A stretch of 57,635 nt of DNA from Candidatus Cloacimonadota bacterium (GTDB lineage Bacteria; Cloacimonadota; Cloacimonadia; Cloacimonadales; Cloacimonadaceae): the NCBI GenBank assembly GCA_020532545.1, contig JAJBAW010000013.1, forward strand, positions 1 to 57,635. The letters are read 5' to 3'. Numbering within the stretch: the first letter of the stretch is position 1; every line of letters starts with the position of its first letter. The notes below the pieces were generated by a model that saw only the letters and a program-made list of their open reading frames with translations, searched no databases and was not told the origin of the DNA. The translations under genes and the position numbers were made by a program. This document shows positions 33,171-42,577 of the stretch, piece after piece.

Positions 33171-33183
33171 GATAAGACCACAT

Positions 33184-33269
33184 GGAGGATTAGTCCTAAT
33201 TGGTAAGGCAGCGGTCTTGAAAACCGCCGGGTTCTGCCCATGGGGGTTCGAGTCCCTCATCCTCCGCCA
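33184..33269 (+). tRNA. tRNA-Ser(UGA)
   Basis: The acceptor arms GGAGGAT and ATCCTCC pair fully, the anticodon stem GCGGT/ACCGC holds loop CTTGAAA with anticodon TGA, and a long variable arm (GGGTTCTGCCC) marks a class II tRNA. The discriminator is G and CCA is encoded. It reads UCA and related Ser codons. Confidence 0.95.
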
Positions 33270-33306
33270 GTGTATAGTAGTGATACCATAATATAGAAAA
33301 ATGTAT

Positions 33307-33398
<92 letters not shown>

Positions 33399-33413
33399 CA
33401 TTTTAGTTTTAGT

Positions 33414-33488
33414 TGGGCAGTCGCCAAGCGGTAAGGCACCAGGTTTTGGTCCTGGCATCCGGGGGTTCAAATCCTCCCTGCCCAGCCA
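33414..33488 (+). tRNA. tRNA-Gln(UUG)
   Basis: Acceptor TGGGCAG pairs with CTGCCCA. The anticodon stem CCAGG/CCTGG holds loop TTTTGGT with anticodon TTG. Encoded CCA ends at 33488. Together with the next gene it covers both Gln codons. Confidence 0.95.
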
Positions 33489-33500
33489 ATTAAATTTTAA

Positions 33501-33574
33501 TGGGATGTCGTCTAATGGTAGGACAGCGGATTCTGGTTCCGTACGTGGGGGTTCAAGTCCTCCCATCCCAGCCA
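33501..33574 (+). tRNA. tRNA-Gln(CUG)
   Basis: Acceptor TGGGATG pairs with CATCCCA. The anticodon stem GCGGA/TCCGT holds loop TTCTGGT with anticodon CTG. Encoded CCA ends at 33574, immediately before the terminator. Confidence 0.95.
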
Positions 33575-33577
33575 TTT

Positions 33578-33615
33578 ACCGATCGAGGTGGATTTCCGCC
33601 CCGATCGGTTTTTTT
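33578..33615 (+). terminator. Rho-independent terminator of the tRNA cluster
   Basis: ACCGATCG pairs with CGATCGGT, continued after one mismatch by GGTGG with CCGCC around an ATTT loop, then seven T residues (33609-33615). It begins 4 bases after the last tRNA. Confidence 0.9.
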
Positions 33616-33685
33616 GTGTCCCAAAGTAAAGTGAAGAGGGAATGGGCGAGTGCTCTGGTCTGTCTCTATGCGCAAGCAGATAAGC

Positions 33686-35020
33686 TCAGACGATGCGGGA
33701 TTTGGGCTTTTCCCCTTTGATAATCGCAATCGCGTTATCCGCTGCCATGGTGCCCATCGCAGCTCGCGTGGCAAAACTGGCTGAGCCGATATGCGGCAGT
33801 AGCACCACATTTTCCAGATCCAGGAGTTCCTGGGGGATATAGGGCTCTTCTTCATAGACATCGAAGCCGGCGGCAAAGATGCGCTGCTCTTGCAGAGCCT
33901 TGATCAGCTCCTTTTCATCTACGATAGCGCCTCTGCCGGTGTTGATCAAAACGGCAGTTTCCTTCATCATCGCCAGTTCTTTCTTCCCGATCAGATGGCG
34001 GGTCTCAGGGGTCAAAGGTGCGTGGATGCTGAGGATGTCGGATTCTTTCAGCAAGGTCTCCAAATCCACTCTGGTGGCCTCATAATCCGGGGATTTCTCG
34101 CTTCTGCTGTGATACAGGATCTTCATGCCAAAGCCGGTGGCTCTTTTGCCCACAGCTTCGCCGATCCTGCCCAGGCCCAGGATTCCCAGGGTGCGAGCGT
34201 GCAGATCCTGCCCCAAAAACAAGAGCGGTTCCCAGCCCACAAATTCACCGCGGCGCACGAATTTATCGCTTTCCACGATGCGGCGGGAGGCGGCCATAAT
34301 CAAGGCCCAAGCCAGATCTGCAGTGCTTTCAGTAAGCACGCCGGGGGTATTGCACACGGCAATATTTTTGGATTTGGCATAGTCGATATCGATGTTGTTG
34401 TAGCCCACGGCATAGTTTGAGACCACACGCAATTTGGGGGCGGCATCGAGCAGCTCACGATCGATGGTATCTCCCAAAAGACAGAGCAGGGCATCCATCT
34501 GGGGAATGTGGCTGGCAAGCTCGGCTTTGCTGAGGTTGCGGGGTTCGGTATTGACATGCACTTCAAAGGTCTGCTGCAATTGATCCACAGCATTTTGGGG
34601 AATCATGCGGGTGAGCAGCAATTTGGATTTGGCTTCATCCGGATTGAGGATGGCGATTTCTGCTTTGGTTTGGGCTTTCTGTTCAGGCTGCATAAAGTAT
34701 TGAAATTCCAGATTTCTCCCCTCGAAATCTCGAGCCCAAAAATGGTAGATTTGGTAGTATTCGCTGGTCTCCGGTTTGCCGGTAGCGATCTTCTTTAGGC
34801 GGGCATAGCGTGCATCCACTTCTGCAGGGCTGTCATAGACAAAAGTGATGATGCCGTTTGTTTCGCTGGCCTCACCTTCACAAAATCCCAGCTTCAGGGT
34901 TCCATGGTTAAAGATCAGGCATTTGCCTTGATCCTTCCATAGCTTTAGGCCCAGTTCCCCTTCATAAAACTCTCTGATTCCAGTCAAATTGGCGGTCTTA
35001 AAAAAGATGATGCCAGACAT
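33686..35020 (-). CDS. VOC domain - D-2-hydroxyacid dehydrogenase fusion
   Basis: A 444-residue two-domain protein. Residues 1-115 are a vicinal-oxygen-chelate (glyoxalase/bleomycin-resistance) domain: IIFFKTANLTGIREFYEGELGLKL in parts, ending RDFEGRNLEFQYF with the conserved glutamate. Residues 130-444 are an NAD(P)-dependent D-2-hydroxyacid dehydrogenase of the glyoxylate/hydroxypyruvate reductase type: LGILGLGRIGEAVGKRA, the Arg region INTGRGAIVDE, catalytic Glu in VYEEEP and His in LLPHIGSASF. The fusion is in one uninterrupted frame. It stands alone, transcribed towards the tRNA terminator. Confidence 0.92.
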   Translation of the reverse strand: MSGIIFFKTANLTGIREFYEGELGLKLWKDQGKCLIFNHGTLKLGFCEGEASETNGIITFVYDSPAEVDARYARLKKIATGKPETSEYYQIYHFWARDFEGRNLEFQYFMQPEQKAQTKAEIAILNPDEAKSKLLLTRMIPQNAVDQLQQTFEVHVNTEPRNLSKAELASHIPQMDALLCLLGDTIDRELLDAAPKLRVVSNYAVGYNNIDIDYAKSKNIAVCNTPGVLTESTADLAWALIMAASRRIVESDKFVRRGEFVGWEPLLFLGQDLHARTLGILGLGRIGEAVGKRATGFGMKILYHSRSEKSPDYEATRVDLETLLKESDILSIHAPLTPETRHLIGKKELAMMKETAVLINTGRGAIVDEKELIKALQEQRIFAAGFDVYEEEPYIPQELLDLENVVLLPHIGSASFATRAAMGTMAADNAIAIIKGEKPKSRIV

Positions 35021-35398
35021 ATTTCGCTCCTATTTTGCTTTTATAGATATGATAAGTCAGATGGCGCTGCCTCCAAAGACTATCTAAGCCGGCTGGGATT
35101 GAATAAAAGAGAGAAGTGGTCACACGTATAGGACGGATCAAACGGATTTACACGGATTATGGCTATCAATAAGCATATATCTGGCATATACTTTAAAAGC
35201 TACTAAGACCAATGGATCATATAAACTTAGCCACCTAATCCGTCTCATCCGTTTTCTCCATATAACTCGTGTAACTATCAGAAAATCATAGGACCAGGAT
35301 CTAAACAAAGTATTAAGAGAGGCCGAATCTGAAAATACATTGACAAAATCCACAGGCAATTGAGTGTGGCGATTAGAGAATATTACATGGAGAACTTG
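35021..35398. other. Intergenic region with second TGGTCACACG repeat
   Basis: Divergent spacer between the fusion dehydrogenase and the WecA-like gene. It holds the 43-bp repeat at 35117-35159 and a TTGACA box at 35340-35345 with no convincing -10 partner. No gene is supported. Confidence 0.55.
35117..35159. repeat. TGGTCACACG dispersed repeat, copy 2
   Basis: Gap-free match to 17553-17595, sharing TGGTCACACG and ACACGGATT. A short inverted echo, AATCCGTCTCATCCGTT, follows at 35238-35254. Confidence 0.55.
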
Positions 35399-36490
35399 AT
35401 GAACTTTCGCATCTATGAGTATCTTAGCGTATTCATAATGTCCTGGCTATTTGTATATGGGCTCACGCCTTTTATGATCAAACTAGCCTATAAGATAAAC
35501 TTTGTGGATAAGCCCGAAGCCCGGAAAATGCACCTCAAAAGCGTACCGCTGATGGGGGGGCTGGTCGTGGCCTTAGGCTTCATCCTGCTCTGTGTGTATG
35601 ATGTGGTGATGTCCCCTGGTCGGTACTTTGACCGGCCCATGCTTGGCTATCTGGCTGGCAGCGTGATCATTGTGATCATTGGTGTGGTCGATGACCGGCG
35701 CGGTATGAAGCCCCTGATCAAGCTGGGTGGGCAATTTCTGGTAAGTGCGACCTTCATCTTCACAAACTTCACCTTTCCTGAGCTGCAGCGCATGTTTGGC
35801 AGTATCTATATCACTCTCCCACTTCTGCTGCTGTGGATGGTGGGGCTGATGAATGCGATGAACTTTTTGGACAACATGGACGGCATCATCAGTGGCATGG
35901 CAGGGATCTTGGGGCTGGGCTTTTTTGCCTTTGCGCTCACCAATGCCACTTCTTCGAATCCCGGTGCCATGGCCCTCATCGCTTTGATCTCACTTAGTTT
36001 TGCCGGTTCCACTTTTGGCTTTTTGCCTTATAACTTCAATCCTGCCAAGATCTTTTTGGGAGATGCCGGCAGTATGTTTATCGGCTATTTCCTGTCCTCA
36101 ATGGGCATCATGATGGCGCAATATGCCGGCATAAAATACAACGACAAAATCTTTTACCTCTTGCCAGTACTGCTGCTGAGCTATGCCATCTTCGATATCT
36201 CGCTGGTGAGCTTTACCCGCAGGCGCGATGGCCGGCATGTGATGCAAGGTGGTAAAGACCACTCCACCCATCGCATCAATACCGTGCTGGGCTCCGTAAA
36301 GGTCACGGCTGCCATCATCTATACGATCAATGTGCTTATCGTGCTCACTTCTATCATCGTCTTCAGGATCGGCTCACGGGAGCTGCTCATTTTCAGCACA
36401 ATTCTCTTTGCCATCTTCTTTTTGATCTTTGGACGCAAGCTGGATCAGGTGCCGATCGTGGTGCCCGCCAATCAAAAGAAGGTCAAGTAA
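35399..36490 (+). CDS. Undecaprenyl-phosphate sugar-1-phosphate transferase (WecA/MraY family)
   Basis: A 363-residue polytopic membrane enzyme that loads a sugar-1-phosphate on undecaprenyl phosphate, starting a surface or cell-wall polymer. Motifs: VDKPEARKMHLKSVPLMGGL, VVDDRRGMKPLIK (catalytic DD), NAMNFLDNMDGI, FLGDAGSMFIGY and GGKDHSTHRI. The sequence order is that of WecA/TagO rather than MraY. ATG 35399 is favoured (GGAGA 6 bases upstream); ATG 35387 is possible. Confidence 0.92.
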   Translation: MNFRIYEYLSVFIMSWLFVYGLTPFMIKLAYKINFVDKPEARKMHLKSVPLMGGLVVALGFILLCVYDVVMSPGRYFDRPMLGYLAGSVIIVIIGVVDDRRGMKPLIKLGGQFLVSATFIFTNFTFPELQRMFGSIYITLPLLLLWMVGLMNAMNFLDNMDGIISGMAGILGLGFFAFALTNATSSNPGAMALIALISLSFAGSTFGFLPYNFNPAKIFLGDAGSMFIGYFLSSMGIMMAQYAGIKYNDKIFYLLPVLLLSYAIFDISLVSFTRRRDGRHVMQGGKDHSTHRINTVLGSVKVTAAIIYTINVLIVLTSIIVFRIGSRELLIFSTILFAIFFLIFGRKLDQVPIVVPANQKKVK

Positions 36491-37228
36491 ATGCAAATCA
36501 GAATCTTGGGTACCGGATCCGGCATGCCCAATCAGGAGCTGAACAACTCCTGTGTACTGGTTCAGACGGACAGCAGGACTTTCCTGTGGGACGCTGGAGA
36601 AGGATGCTCACGCAGTCTGCTCGATATCCAAATGCCGGAAAATGAGCTGGATGCAGTACTCATCACCCACTTTCATCCGGATCACATCAGCGGCATACTC
36701 ATGCTGATACAGATGCTCTATTTGCAGGGGCGAAAAAGGGAACTGAGGCTGTATCTGCCGGAGCGGGAAAACGAATTCCGCGCTATGCTGCAGTTCTTTT
36801 ATATCTTTCCCAAACGCTTTGATTTCGATCTGCAGATACTTCCCCTGAGCAGAGTCTCAGAGGAATTTCCCGAAATCAGCATCTGCAAAAACGACCATCT
36901 TCTGGGCTATAAGGACTTGATTGAGAGTCACAATCTGCCCAATGAGCTCAGAGCATTTTCGCTGAAGCTGAGCTCTCCCCAGGGCGATTTTGTCTATAGT
37001 TCGGATCTGCAGACTACCGATAGCATTGCGGATTTTGCCCGGGGCGCACACACTCTGCTGGTGGATTCCGGACACCCGGAACTGCAGCAGATCCAAAAGC
37101 TGAGGGATTATGGCATCAAGCGCATCCTGCTCACCCACGAATGCCGGCCCGAAACCAAAAAGTGGCTGAGCGAGAATCCCGACAGCCGCTATCAAGAGGC
37201 CATTCAAGGTCATAAATATGTTATTTGA
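36491..37228 (+). CDS. MBL-fold metal-dependent hydrolase (RNase Z-like)
   Basis: A 245-residue metallo-beta-lactamase-fold protein with ILGTGSGMPN, the metal site ITHFHPDHISG, VYSSDLQTTDSI and ILLTHECRP. The arrangement resembles RNase Z and related hydrolases, but the RNase Z exosite arm is absent, so tRNA 3'-end processing is not assured. It starts directly after the WecA-like stop codon. Confidence 0.87.
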   Translation: MQIRILGTGSGMPNQELNNSCVLVQTDSRTFLWDAGEGCSRSLLDIQMPENELDAVLITHFHPDHISGILMLIQMLYLQGRKRELRLYLPERENEFRAMLQFFYIFPKRFDFDLQILPLSRVSEEFPEISICKNDHLLGYKDLIESHNLPNELRAFSLKLSSPQGDFVYSSDLQTTDSIADFARGAHTLLVDSGHPELQQIQKLRDYGIKRILLTHECRPETKKWLSENPDSRYQEAIQGHKYVI

Positions 37229-37255
37229 AATACACTTTGAGGTTATTCTTTGAAC

Positions 37256-38680
37256 ATGCAGATCAAAAAAGTATTGAAAACGGCGCTTTTGCTGCTGTGT
37301 CTGTCTTTGTGGCTGGTGCTGAGCAGCGGTTGTGAGATCAACCGTCTGAAAAGCGCACAGAAACTCTATGACGAAGGGCGCTATGCCGGATCGATCCAGG
37401 AGCTCGACGACCTGGTCCGGATCGGCAAAAATGGCGCAATCGTCACCCGGGCGGAACTGCTGCGGGGAAATTGCTATCTGGAACTGGGTAAGACAGCTCT
37501 GGAGCGCAATAGTCGCGCTCTGGGCATCCGCTTCTTAAAACTGGCCAATAACGAACTGGCGGACGATGAACTGGCAAAGCTCTACCTGCGGATGGCCGAA
37601 GAAGCTTTTCAGGCGGGAGATCTGCCTGTGGCCAAGACCTATCTGGACGACATCATTCGCGAAGTTCCCGCCTCACCACTGATCCCACAGGTGATGCTCC
37701 GCCGCATCAGCATCTATATGGAAGAGTATCAGGATCGCAATTCTACCTGGCGGGATTACACCTATCTCTATGACAACTTTCCCAATAATCCCTTTGAAAT
37801 ACAGGCCCGGCGCTACGTGATGCAATTCATCGATACGAAGACGGATTATGCTCAGCATCTACTCCAGCAGGGCTATTATGATGCGGCTTTGAGAGAGCTT
37901 TTTGAACTCTCGCGCTATCCTGTGGTAAAATCCGAGACGATCAACCGCTTGATCTCCGATGTCTATCAGGCTCAGGCGGAGGACTTTATCGATGATCAGG
38001 ATTACCTGGAAGCAGACCGGCTCTTCCGCATTGCCCTGCAGTACGATCCCAGCAAGCAAGCTGAGGTGGATGCCCGCTTGGAAGGCATCACTTCGCTGTA
38101 TGTGCGCAAGGGCAACAGTCTCCTGGACGATCGGGATTTTGAAGCTGCTTTGTTACATTACAATAAGACCTTTGAGATTATTCCGGGCTATCCTCCAGCG
38201 TTAGAGGCGATTGCCAGACTGGAGAGAATCAAAGCGAATATCCGCCAGGCTGAGTATCTCTATGCCCAGGGCGATATGCAAGAGGATCTGCAAAAACACG
38301 CAGAGGCTCTGAAGTATTACAATCAGGCTATCGCGCTGGATCCCAAAGAGGAATACAAGGCGCGGGCTGCCATCATGCGCAATATGGTGGAAGCGGAAAG
38401 CAACCCCACGGCCTTTGCCCGCAGAATCATCAATGAATATCGCGGTGGTCTGCTGCTCAAACGCATCGATGCAAAACGCGCTGAGATCCTGCAAGGGCTG
38501 GAACCCAAAGATATCCGGGATAGCGGCTGGAAGATTCTGCTCTCCACCGGACAGTATAAATACGAGGCCAGATACGACCTTATGACCCCCACCCAGACCT
38601 TTTTGTATATCTGGCAGATCAACTTGCGGGATCGCTCTGTGATCCCTCTGAATAAGCTCTCTGAAGCGCTGATGCAATAA
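37256..38680 (+). CDS. TPR-repeat lipoprotein
   Basis: A 474-residue lipoprotein: signal and lipobox LSLWLVLSSGC, followed by about ten tetratricopeptide-type helix pairs (SAQKLYDEGRYAGSIQELDDL near 30-50, QGDLPVAKTYLDDIIREVP around 120-140, HAEALKYYNQAIALDPKEEY near 360 in parts). It probably acts as a scaffold at the periplasmic face of the envelope. The start could also be TTG 37250, which is better spaced (7 bases) from a GAGG site. First of three envelope genes ahead of uvrD. Confidence 0.85.
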   Translation: MQIKKVLKTALLLLCLSLWLVLSSGCEINRLKSAQKLYDEGRYAGSIQELDDLVRIGKNGAIVTRAELLRGNCYLELGKTALERNSRALGIRFLKLANNELADDELAKLYLRMAEEAFQAGDLPVAKTYLDDIIREVPASPLIPQVMLRRISIYMEEYQDRNSTWRDYTYLYDNFPNNPFEIQARRYVMQFIDTKTDYAQHLLQQGYYDAALRELFELSRYPVVKSETINRLISDVYQAQAEDFIDDQDYLEADRLFRIALQYDPSKQAEVDARLEGITSLYVRKGNSLLDDRDFEAALLHYNKTFEIIPGYPPALEAIARLERIKANIRQAEYLYAQGDMQEDLQKHAEALKYYNQAIALDPKEEYKARAAIMRNMVEAESNPTAFARRIINEYRGGLLLKRIDAKRAEILQGLEPKDIRDSGWKILLSTGQYKYEARYDLMTPTQTFLYIWQINLRDRSVIPLNKLSEALMQ

Positions 38681-38690
38681 GGATATGAAG

Positions 38691-39281
38691 ATGAGATCTA
38701 ACTTTATGAAACCGGTGCTGCTGCTACTCCTGCTCTGCTTTGGCCTCCTCTCGGCAAAACCCTTTGATATCCAGGCTTTTTCGGATAGCACCAAATACAA
38801 CTGGCAGGACTATCAGGATCGCGCTGAATTCCGCGAAGATCTGCTCACCAGGCAAAACCGCCTGCAACTCTATGAACTGGAATCGGTGGCCTTTAATGCC
38901 AACATTCTCAAAAGCGCGGTGATGCCGGGCTGGGGACAGCTTTCCACGAAAAACAACACGAAAGGCACATTGATCCTGAGTCTGGAGCTGGTCTCGGCCA
39001 TCGGAGCCCTGTATTTCCATGATCAGGCTAAAAAGAACTATGATAAATACTATGCAGCACATCAGATCGATGATATCAACAACTACTGGGGTAAGGCCGA
39101 AAAACCTTACCACTATTCGCTGATGCTGATGGGCTTGGGCTCCATCATCTGGGCCTACAATATTTACGACGTGGTGATCTCAACCAACGAATACAACGCC
39201 AATCTCTGGCAAGACATCATCCAGCGCGGGAGCAGCTCTCCTTTGCAGGTCACTCCCACTGGCGTGGAATTCAGGTTTTAG
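38691..39281 (+). CDS. DUF5683 membrane protein
   Basis: A 196-residue exported protein: signal peptide ending LLSAKP, a charged segment, then AVMPGWGQLSTKNNTKGTLI in parts, the typical PGWGQ turn of DUF5683, with two membrane helices near 100 and 145. The function of this family, common in Bacteroidota and relatives, is unknown. ATG 38691 (AAGGA 7 bases upstream) is used rather than 38685. Confidence 0.85.
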   Translation: MRSNFMKPVLLLLLLCFGLLSAKPFDIQAFSDSTKYNWQDYQDRAEFREDLLTRQNRLQLYELESVAFNANILKSAVMPGWGQLSTKNNTKGTLILSLELVSAIGALYFHDQAKKNYDKYYAAHQIDDINNYWGKAEKPYHYSLMLMGLGSIIWAYNIYDVVISTNEYNANLWQDIIQRGSSSPLQVTPTGVEFRF

Positions 39282-39289
39282 GAGGAATT

Positions 39290-39730
39290 ATGATCCGCAA
39301 ATTGATCCCCATCATCCTGATCGCTCTGGCTTTGGGCGCCTGTGGCATCAAGCGTGACAATCCTCTGGACCCTTATGAAAACAACAGTATCATCGTACCC
39401 GGAGATGTGACCGGTCTGCAACACACGGTTTTGGGCTCAGGAAGCCCCACGCCTTACATTCTCTTTGAATGGAATAGCAACAATGCCTACAATACAGATG
39501 GCTACTATATCTATCGCAGCTTGGGCTATTTCAGTGCTTATGCTGTGGTGGACACCGTGTTGCACATCACTGGCGAGTCGCTGCAAAGCTATGTGCACAG
39601 CTCTGCCAACGACCCCACCGTGGGCCCGGGAGATTTCTGGTACCGCATCTCCGCCTACAAGAATTTCCCTGCCGGTAGATTGGAGGGCAGGCCGAGCTCG
39701 CCGCATTTTGTCCGTATCAGCAATCGATGA
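39290..39730 (+). CDS. Small lipoprotein with fibronectin III-like fold
   Basis: A 146-residue lipoprotein with the lipobox LALGAC. The mature part has the pattern of one FnIII-like beta domain: YILFEWNSNNAYNTDGYYIYRS in parts, then DFWYRISAYKNFPAGRLEGRPSSP. No specific function can be given. An AGGAGG site precedes the ATG; its stop overlaps the uvrD start by 4 bases. Confidence 0.75.
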   Translation: MIRKLIPIILIALALGACGIKRDNPLDPYENNSIIVPGDVTGLQHTVLGSGSPTPYILFEWNSNNAYNTDGYYIYRSLGYFSAYAVVDTVLHITGESLQSYVHSSANDPTVGPGDFWYRISAYKNFPAGRLEGRPSSPHFVRISNR

Positions 39731-41898
39731 TAGACTATCTCAGCCGGCTGAATGACCGCCAGCGGGAAGTGGTCACGGATCTTGATCACCCGATTCTGGT
39801 TTTGGCCGGAGCCGGGAGCGGCAAGACCCGCTGCATCATCTATCGCGCTGCCTATCTGATCAAAGAAAAGCGGGTCCCGCCCTGGCAGATCCTGATCGTT
39901 ACCTTCACCAATAAAGCGGCCAGAGAGCTGCAAACCCGGCTGGAACAACTACTCAATATCCCAGTGCGCTCGCTGTGGGTAGGCACTTTCCACTCCATCT
40001 GTCTGCGCATTCTGCGCTTTGAAGCCAGCCATCTGCCTTACAACGCCAATTTCTCCATCTACGGCACAGACGAACAGAAATCTGTGCTCAAAAAGATCTA
40101 TAAGACGCATGGCTTTGACGTGCAGAAGTATCCCTTGAACAGAGTCCTGGGGCGCATTGGCCGCTACAAAAACCAGCTCATGCTACCAGAGGATATCGAT
40201 AAGGCCGAATTTGAAGACAGCGCCTTCCTTTCCGGATTCGTGAGCATCTACCACCATTATCAACAGACTCTGCTGATGAATCAGGCCATGGATTTTGACG
40301 ACATCCTGCTGTATACAGCGCGCTTGCTTCAGGAAAGCGATGAACTGCGCGCCAAGTACCAGGGCATCTTTCAATACATCATGATCGATGAATATCAGGA
40401 CACCAATAAAGCCCAGTTTGAGATCATCCACCAATTGGCCAAAGAGCACCAGAGGGTCTGCGTGGTGGGCGATGACGACCAGGCTATATACAGTTTTCGC
40501 GGGGCCACACTGCGCAATATCCTGGAGTTTGAACGCGACTACAAAGAGGTCAAATCCATCCGCCTGGAGCAGAATTACCGTAGCACCACTGCGATCCTGG
40601 ATCTGGCCAATCAGGTGATCAAAAGCAACAAAAACCGCCATCCCAAAGAACTCTGGAGTGAGCTGGGAGTAGGGATAAAGCCCTTATTGAGAGTTTACCC
40701 TGATGCCAATGCCGAAGCCGAGCAGATCGCCTCTGAGATCCAAGGCTTTTGGGAAGCAGGCTGCGACCTCAGAGACCTCACCATCTTGTACCGTACAAAC
40801 GCCCAATCCCGCCTTTTTGAGAATGCCCTGATGCAGAAGAAGATACCTTACAGCATCGTGGGTAGTCTGCAATTTTACCAGCGCAAGGAGATCAAAGACC
40901 TGATCGCCTATTTGAGTACACTGAGCAATCCTGCCGACAATGAAAGCCTGCTGAGGATCATCAATGAACCTCCCCGCGGGATCGGACAAACCACTGTCAC
41001 CAGACTCCTGGGCTTTGCCGTAAAGACGCGCATCTCCCTGTATCAGACCATCCTGAACCCCGGTGCGGTGAAGGAACTGAAATCTGCCGCTCTCAAACGG
41101 GTAAGCGATTTTGCCGAAATGATGCAAGTCTGGAGTAAGGCTGCCAAAGCCCAGCCTGTGGCCGATCTGGTGAAAGAAATCGTGGAAGAGCTGGGCATGA
41201 TCAGCTTGTATCGCAAAAGCAGCGATCCCAAAGACATAGCCCGCGCTGAGAACTTGATCGAATTTGTGGCCTCGGTGAATGAATTTGCCGAACGCTTTGC
41301 CCAGGACACCCAGAAGACCGCCTATTTGGAGGACTTCTTGCCCTTCATCGCCTTGCAGACAGATCTGGACATGGTTTCGGACGATCTGCAAAGTGTGCGT
41401 CTGATGACTCTGCACAATGCCAAGGGATTGGAATTTGAAACAGTATATATCGCCGGAATGGAGAATGAATTGCTCCCGCATCGCATGAGTATGGAGACCC
41501 GCGAGGAAGTCGAAGAAGAACGCCGCCTGTTTTATGTGGGCATCACCCGTGCCAAACGCCGCTTGGTGCTCAGTCTGGCTTTGTCCCGCCGGCTTTACGA
41601 TCGCTATGAAATCACCAAACCCAGCATGTTTCTCAGCGGTCTGGATGATGTTCTGGAGAGCGAAGACTACGATCTACAGCGGCCGCGCAGCACTTACCAA
41701 AAGCCCAAACACAAGGTCCGGGATAACCAGAAGTTCTTCCGCATCGGCCAAAAGGTCTGGCACGATGAGCATCTGGAAGGTGTGGTGCTCTCCGTGAATG
41801 GCACGGATCAGGATGCTGTCTTGGTGGTCTCCTTCAAAAACGGCAAATTGCTGAAAATAATAGGAAGCTATCTGAAGACAGAGCCTGCAACGCTATAG
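39727..41898 (+). CDS. UvrD/PcrA-type DNA helicase
   Basis: A 723-residue superfamily 1A 3'-5' helicase. Motifs in order: Q-motif LNDRQREVV, Walker A AGAGSGKTR, Ia TFTNKAARELQ, Walker B IDEYQD, III VGDDDQAIYSFRGA, IV LEQNYRS, V LMTLHNAKGLEF, VI VGITRAKRRL. It acts in nucleotide excision and mismatch repair or as a PcrA-type recombination antagonist. The C-terminal region (after about 660) is a PcrA-like RNA polymerase or DNA-contact tail (FRIGQKVWHDEHLEGVVLSV). Convergent with the hlyIII gene, 13 bases apart. Confidence 0.97.
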   Translation: MIDYLSRLNDRQREVVTDLDHPILVLAGAGSGKTRCIIYRAAYLIKEKRVPPWQILIVTFTNKAARELQTRLEQLLNIPVRSLWVGTFHSICLRILRFEASHLPYNANFSIYGTDEQKSVLKKIYKTHGFDVQKYPLNRVLGRIGRYKNQLMLPEDIDKAEFEDSAFLSGFVSIYHHYQQTLLMNQAMDFDDILLYTARLLQESDELRAKYQGIFQYIMIDEYQDTNKAQFEIIHQLAKEHQRVCVVGDDDQAIYSFRGATLRNILEFERDYKEVKSIRLEQNYRSTTAILDLANQVIKSNKNRHPKELWSELGVGIKPLLRVYPDANAEAEQIASEIQGFWEAGCDLRDLTILYRTNAQSRLFENALMQKKIPYSIVGSLQFYQRKEIKDLIAYLSTLSNPADNESLLRIINEPPRGIGQTTVTRLLGFAVKTRISLYQTILNPGAVKELKSAALKRVSDFAEMMQVWSKAAKAQPVADLVKEIVEELGMISLYRKSSDPKDIARAENLIEFVASVNEFAERFAQDTQKTAYLEDFLPFIALQTDLDMVSDDLQSVRLMTLHNAKGLEFETVYIAGMENELLPHRMSMETREEVEEERRLFYVGITRAKRRLVLSLALSRRLYDRYEITKPSMFLSGLDDVLESEDYDLQRPRSTYQKPKHKVRDNQKFFRIGQKVWHDEHLEGVVLSVNGTDQDAVLVVSFKNGKLLKIIGSYLKTEPATL

Positions 41899-41911
41899 TT
41901 TAGATCTCAAT

Positions 41912-42577
41912 TCAATGAATCAAATGCAACATCGCAACGAAGTGACAGGCACAGCCTATCAGCACAAATAGATGCCAGATGGCGTGATGATAGGGCATTT
42001 TACGCGCGGTATAAAAGATCACTCCCATAGAGTAGAAGAAGCCTCCGATCAGCACCCAGATCAGGAACTTTGTCGATACACAGGCCAAAAGCGGCCTCAG
42101 CGCAATGATCAGAATCCAGCCCATGAGCAGGTAAATCACTAAAGACACCCACTTTGGTATGCGCATGGCAAAGACCTTCAGGCAGATACCGGCAATAGTG
42201 AGTCCCCAGATGATACCGAACATGGTCCAGCCCCAGCCTCCACGCATGGTGCCGATGGTCACCGGGGTATAGGTTCCGGCGATTAGCAGAAAGATGGAAG
42301 AGTGGTCCAGTATCCTGAAAAAGCGCTTCACATAGGGCTGAGGAAAGGCGTGATACAGGGTAGATGACAAGAAGAGGATGATCATGGTAGCGCCATAGAT
42401 GCTGAAGGATACGATCTTCCAGGTATCGCTGATGCGGGCTGCATAGACCACCAGAACCACCAGAGCAGCGATGGACAGCCCCACTCCGATACCATGGGTG
42501 ATGGCATTGGCGATCTCTTCCCTGGGGCTTTGTTTTGGGCTCAGGGGGATGCGGTCTAAAAACCTTTTCTTAGTCAA
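41912..42577 (-). CDS. Hemolysin III family (PAQR) membrane protein
   Basis: A 221-residue protein with seven predicted helices. The family signature lies in PREEIANAITHGIGVGLSI, SSTLYHAFP and RILDHSSIFLLIAGTYTPV, whose His and Asp residues form the metal site of PAQR proteins; HAIWHLFVLIGCACHFVAM in parts completes it. Often called hemolysin III, though a hydrolase activity on ceramide-like substrates is more likely by fold. Overlaps nadD by 4 bases. Confidence 0.9.
   Translation of the reverse strand: MTKKRFLDRIPLSPKQSPREEIANAITHGIGVGLSIAALVVLVVYAARISDTWKIVSFSIYGATMIILFLSSTLYHAFPQPYVKRFFRILDHSSIFLLIAGTYTPVTIGTMRGGWGWTMFGIIWGLTIAGICLKVFAMRIPKWVSLVIYLLMGWILIIALRPLLACVSTKFLIWVLIGGFFYSMGVIFYTARKMPYHHAIWHLFVLIGCACHFVAMLHLIH

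Larger units (their letters stand above)
32813..33183. other. Intergenic region before the tRNA cluster
   Basis: No coding gene is supported. It contains a perfect 12-bp hairpin (32875-32904) of the ACTCGAA family and the promoter for the tRNA genes at 33142-33170. The rest shows no recognisable RNA or protein. Confidence 0.6.
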
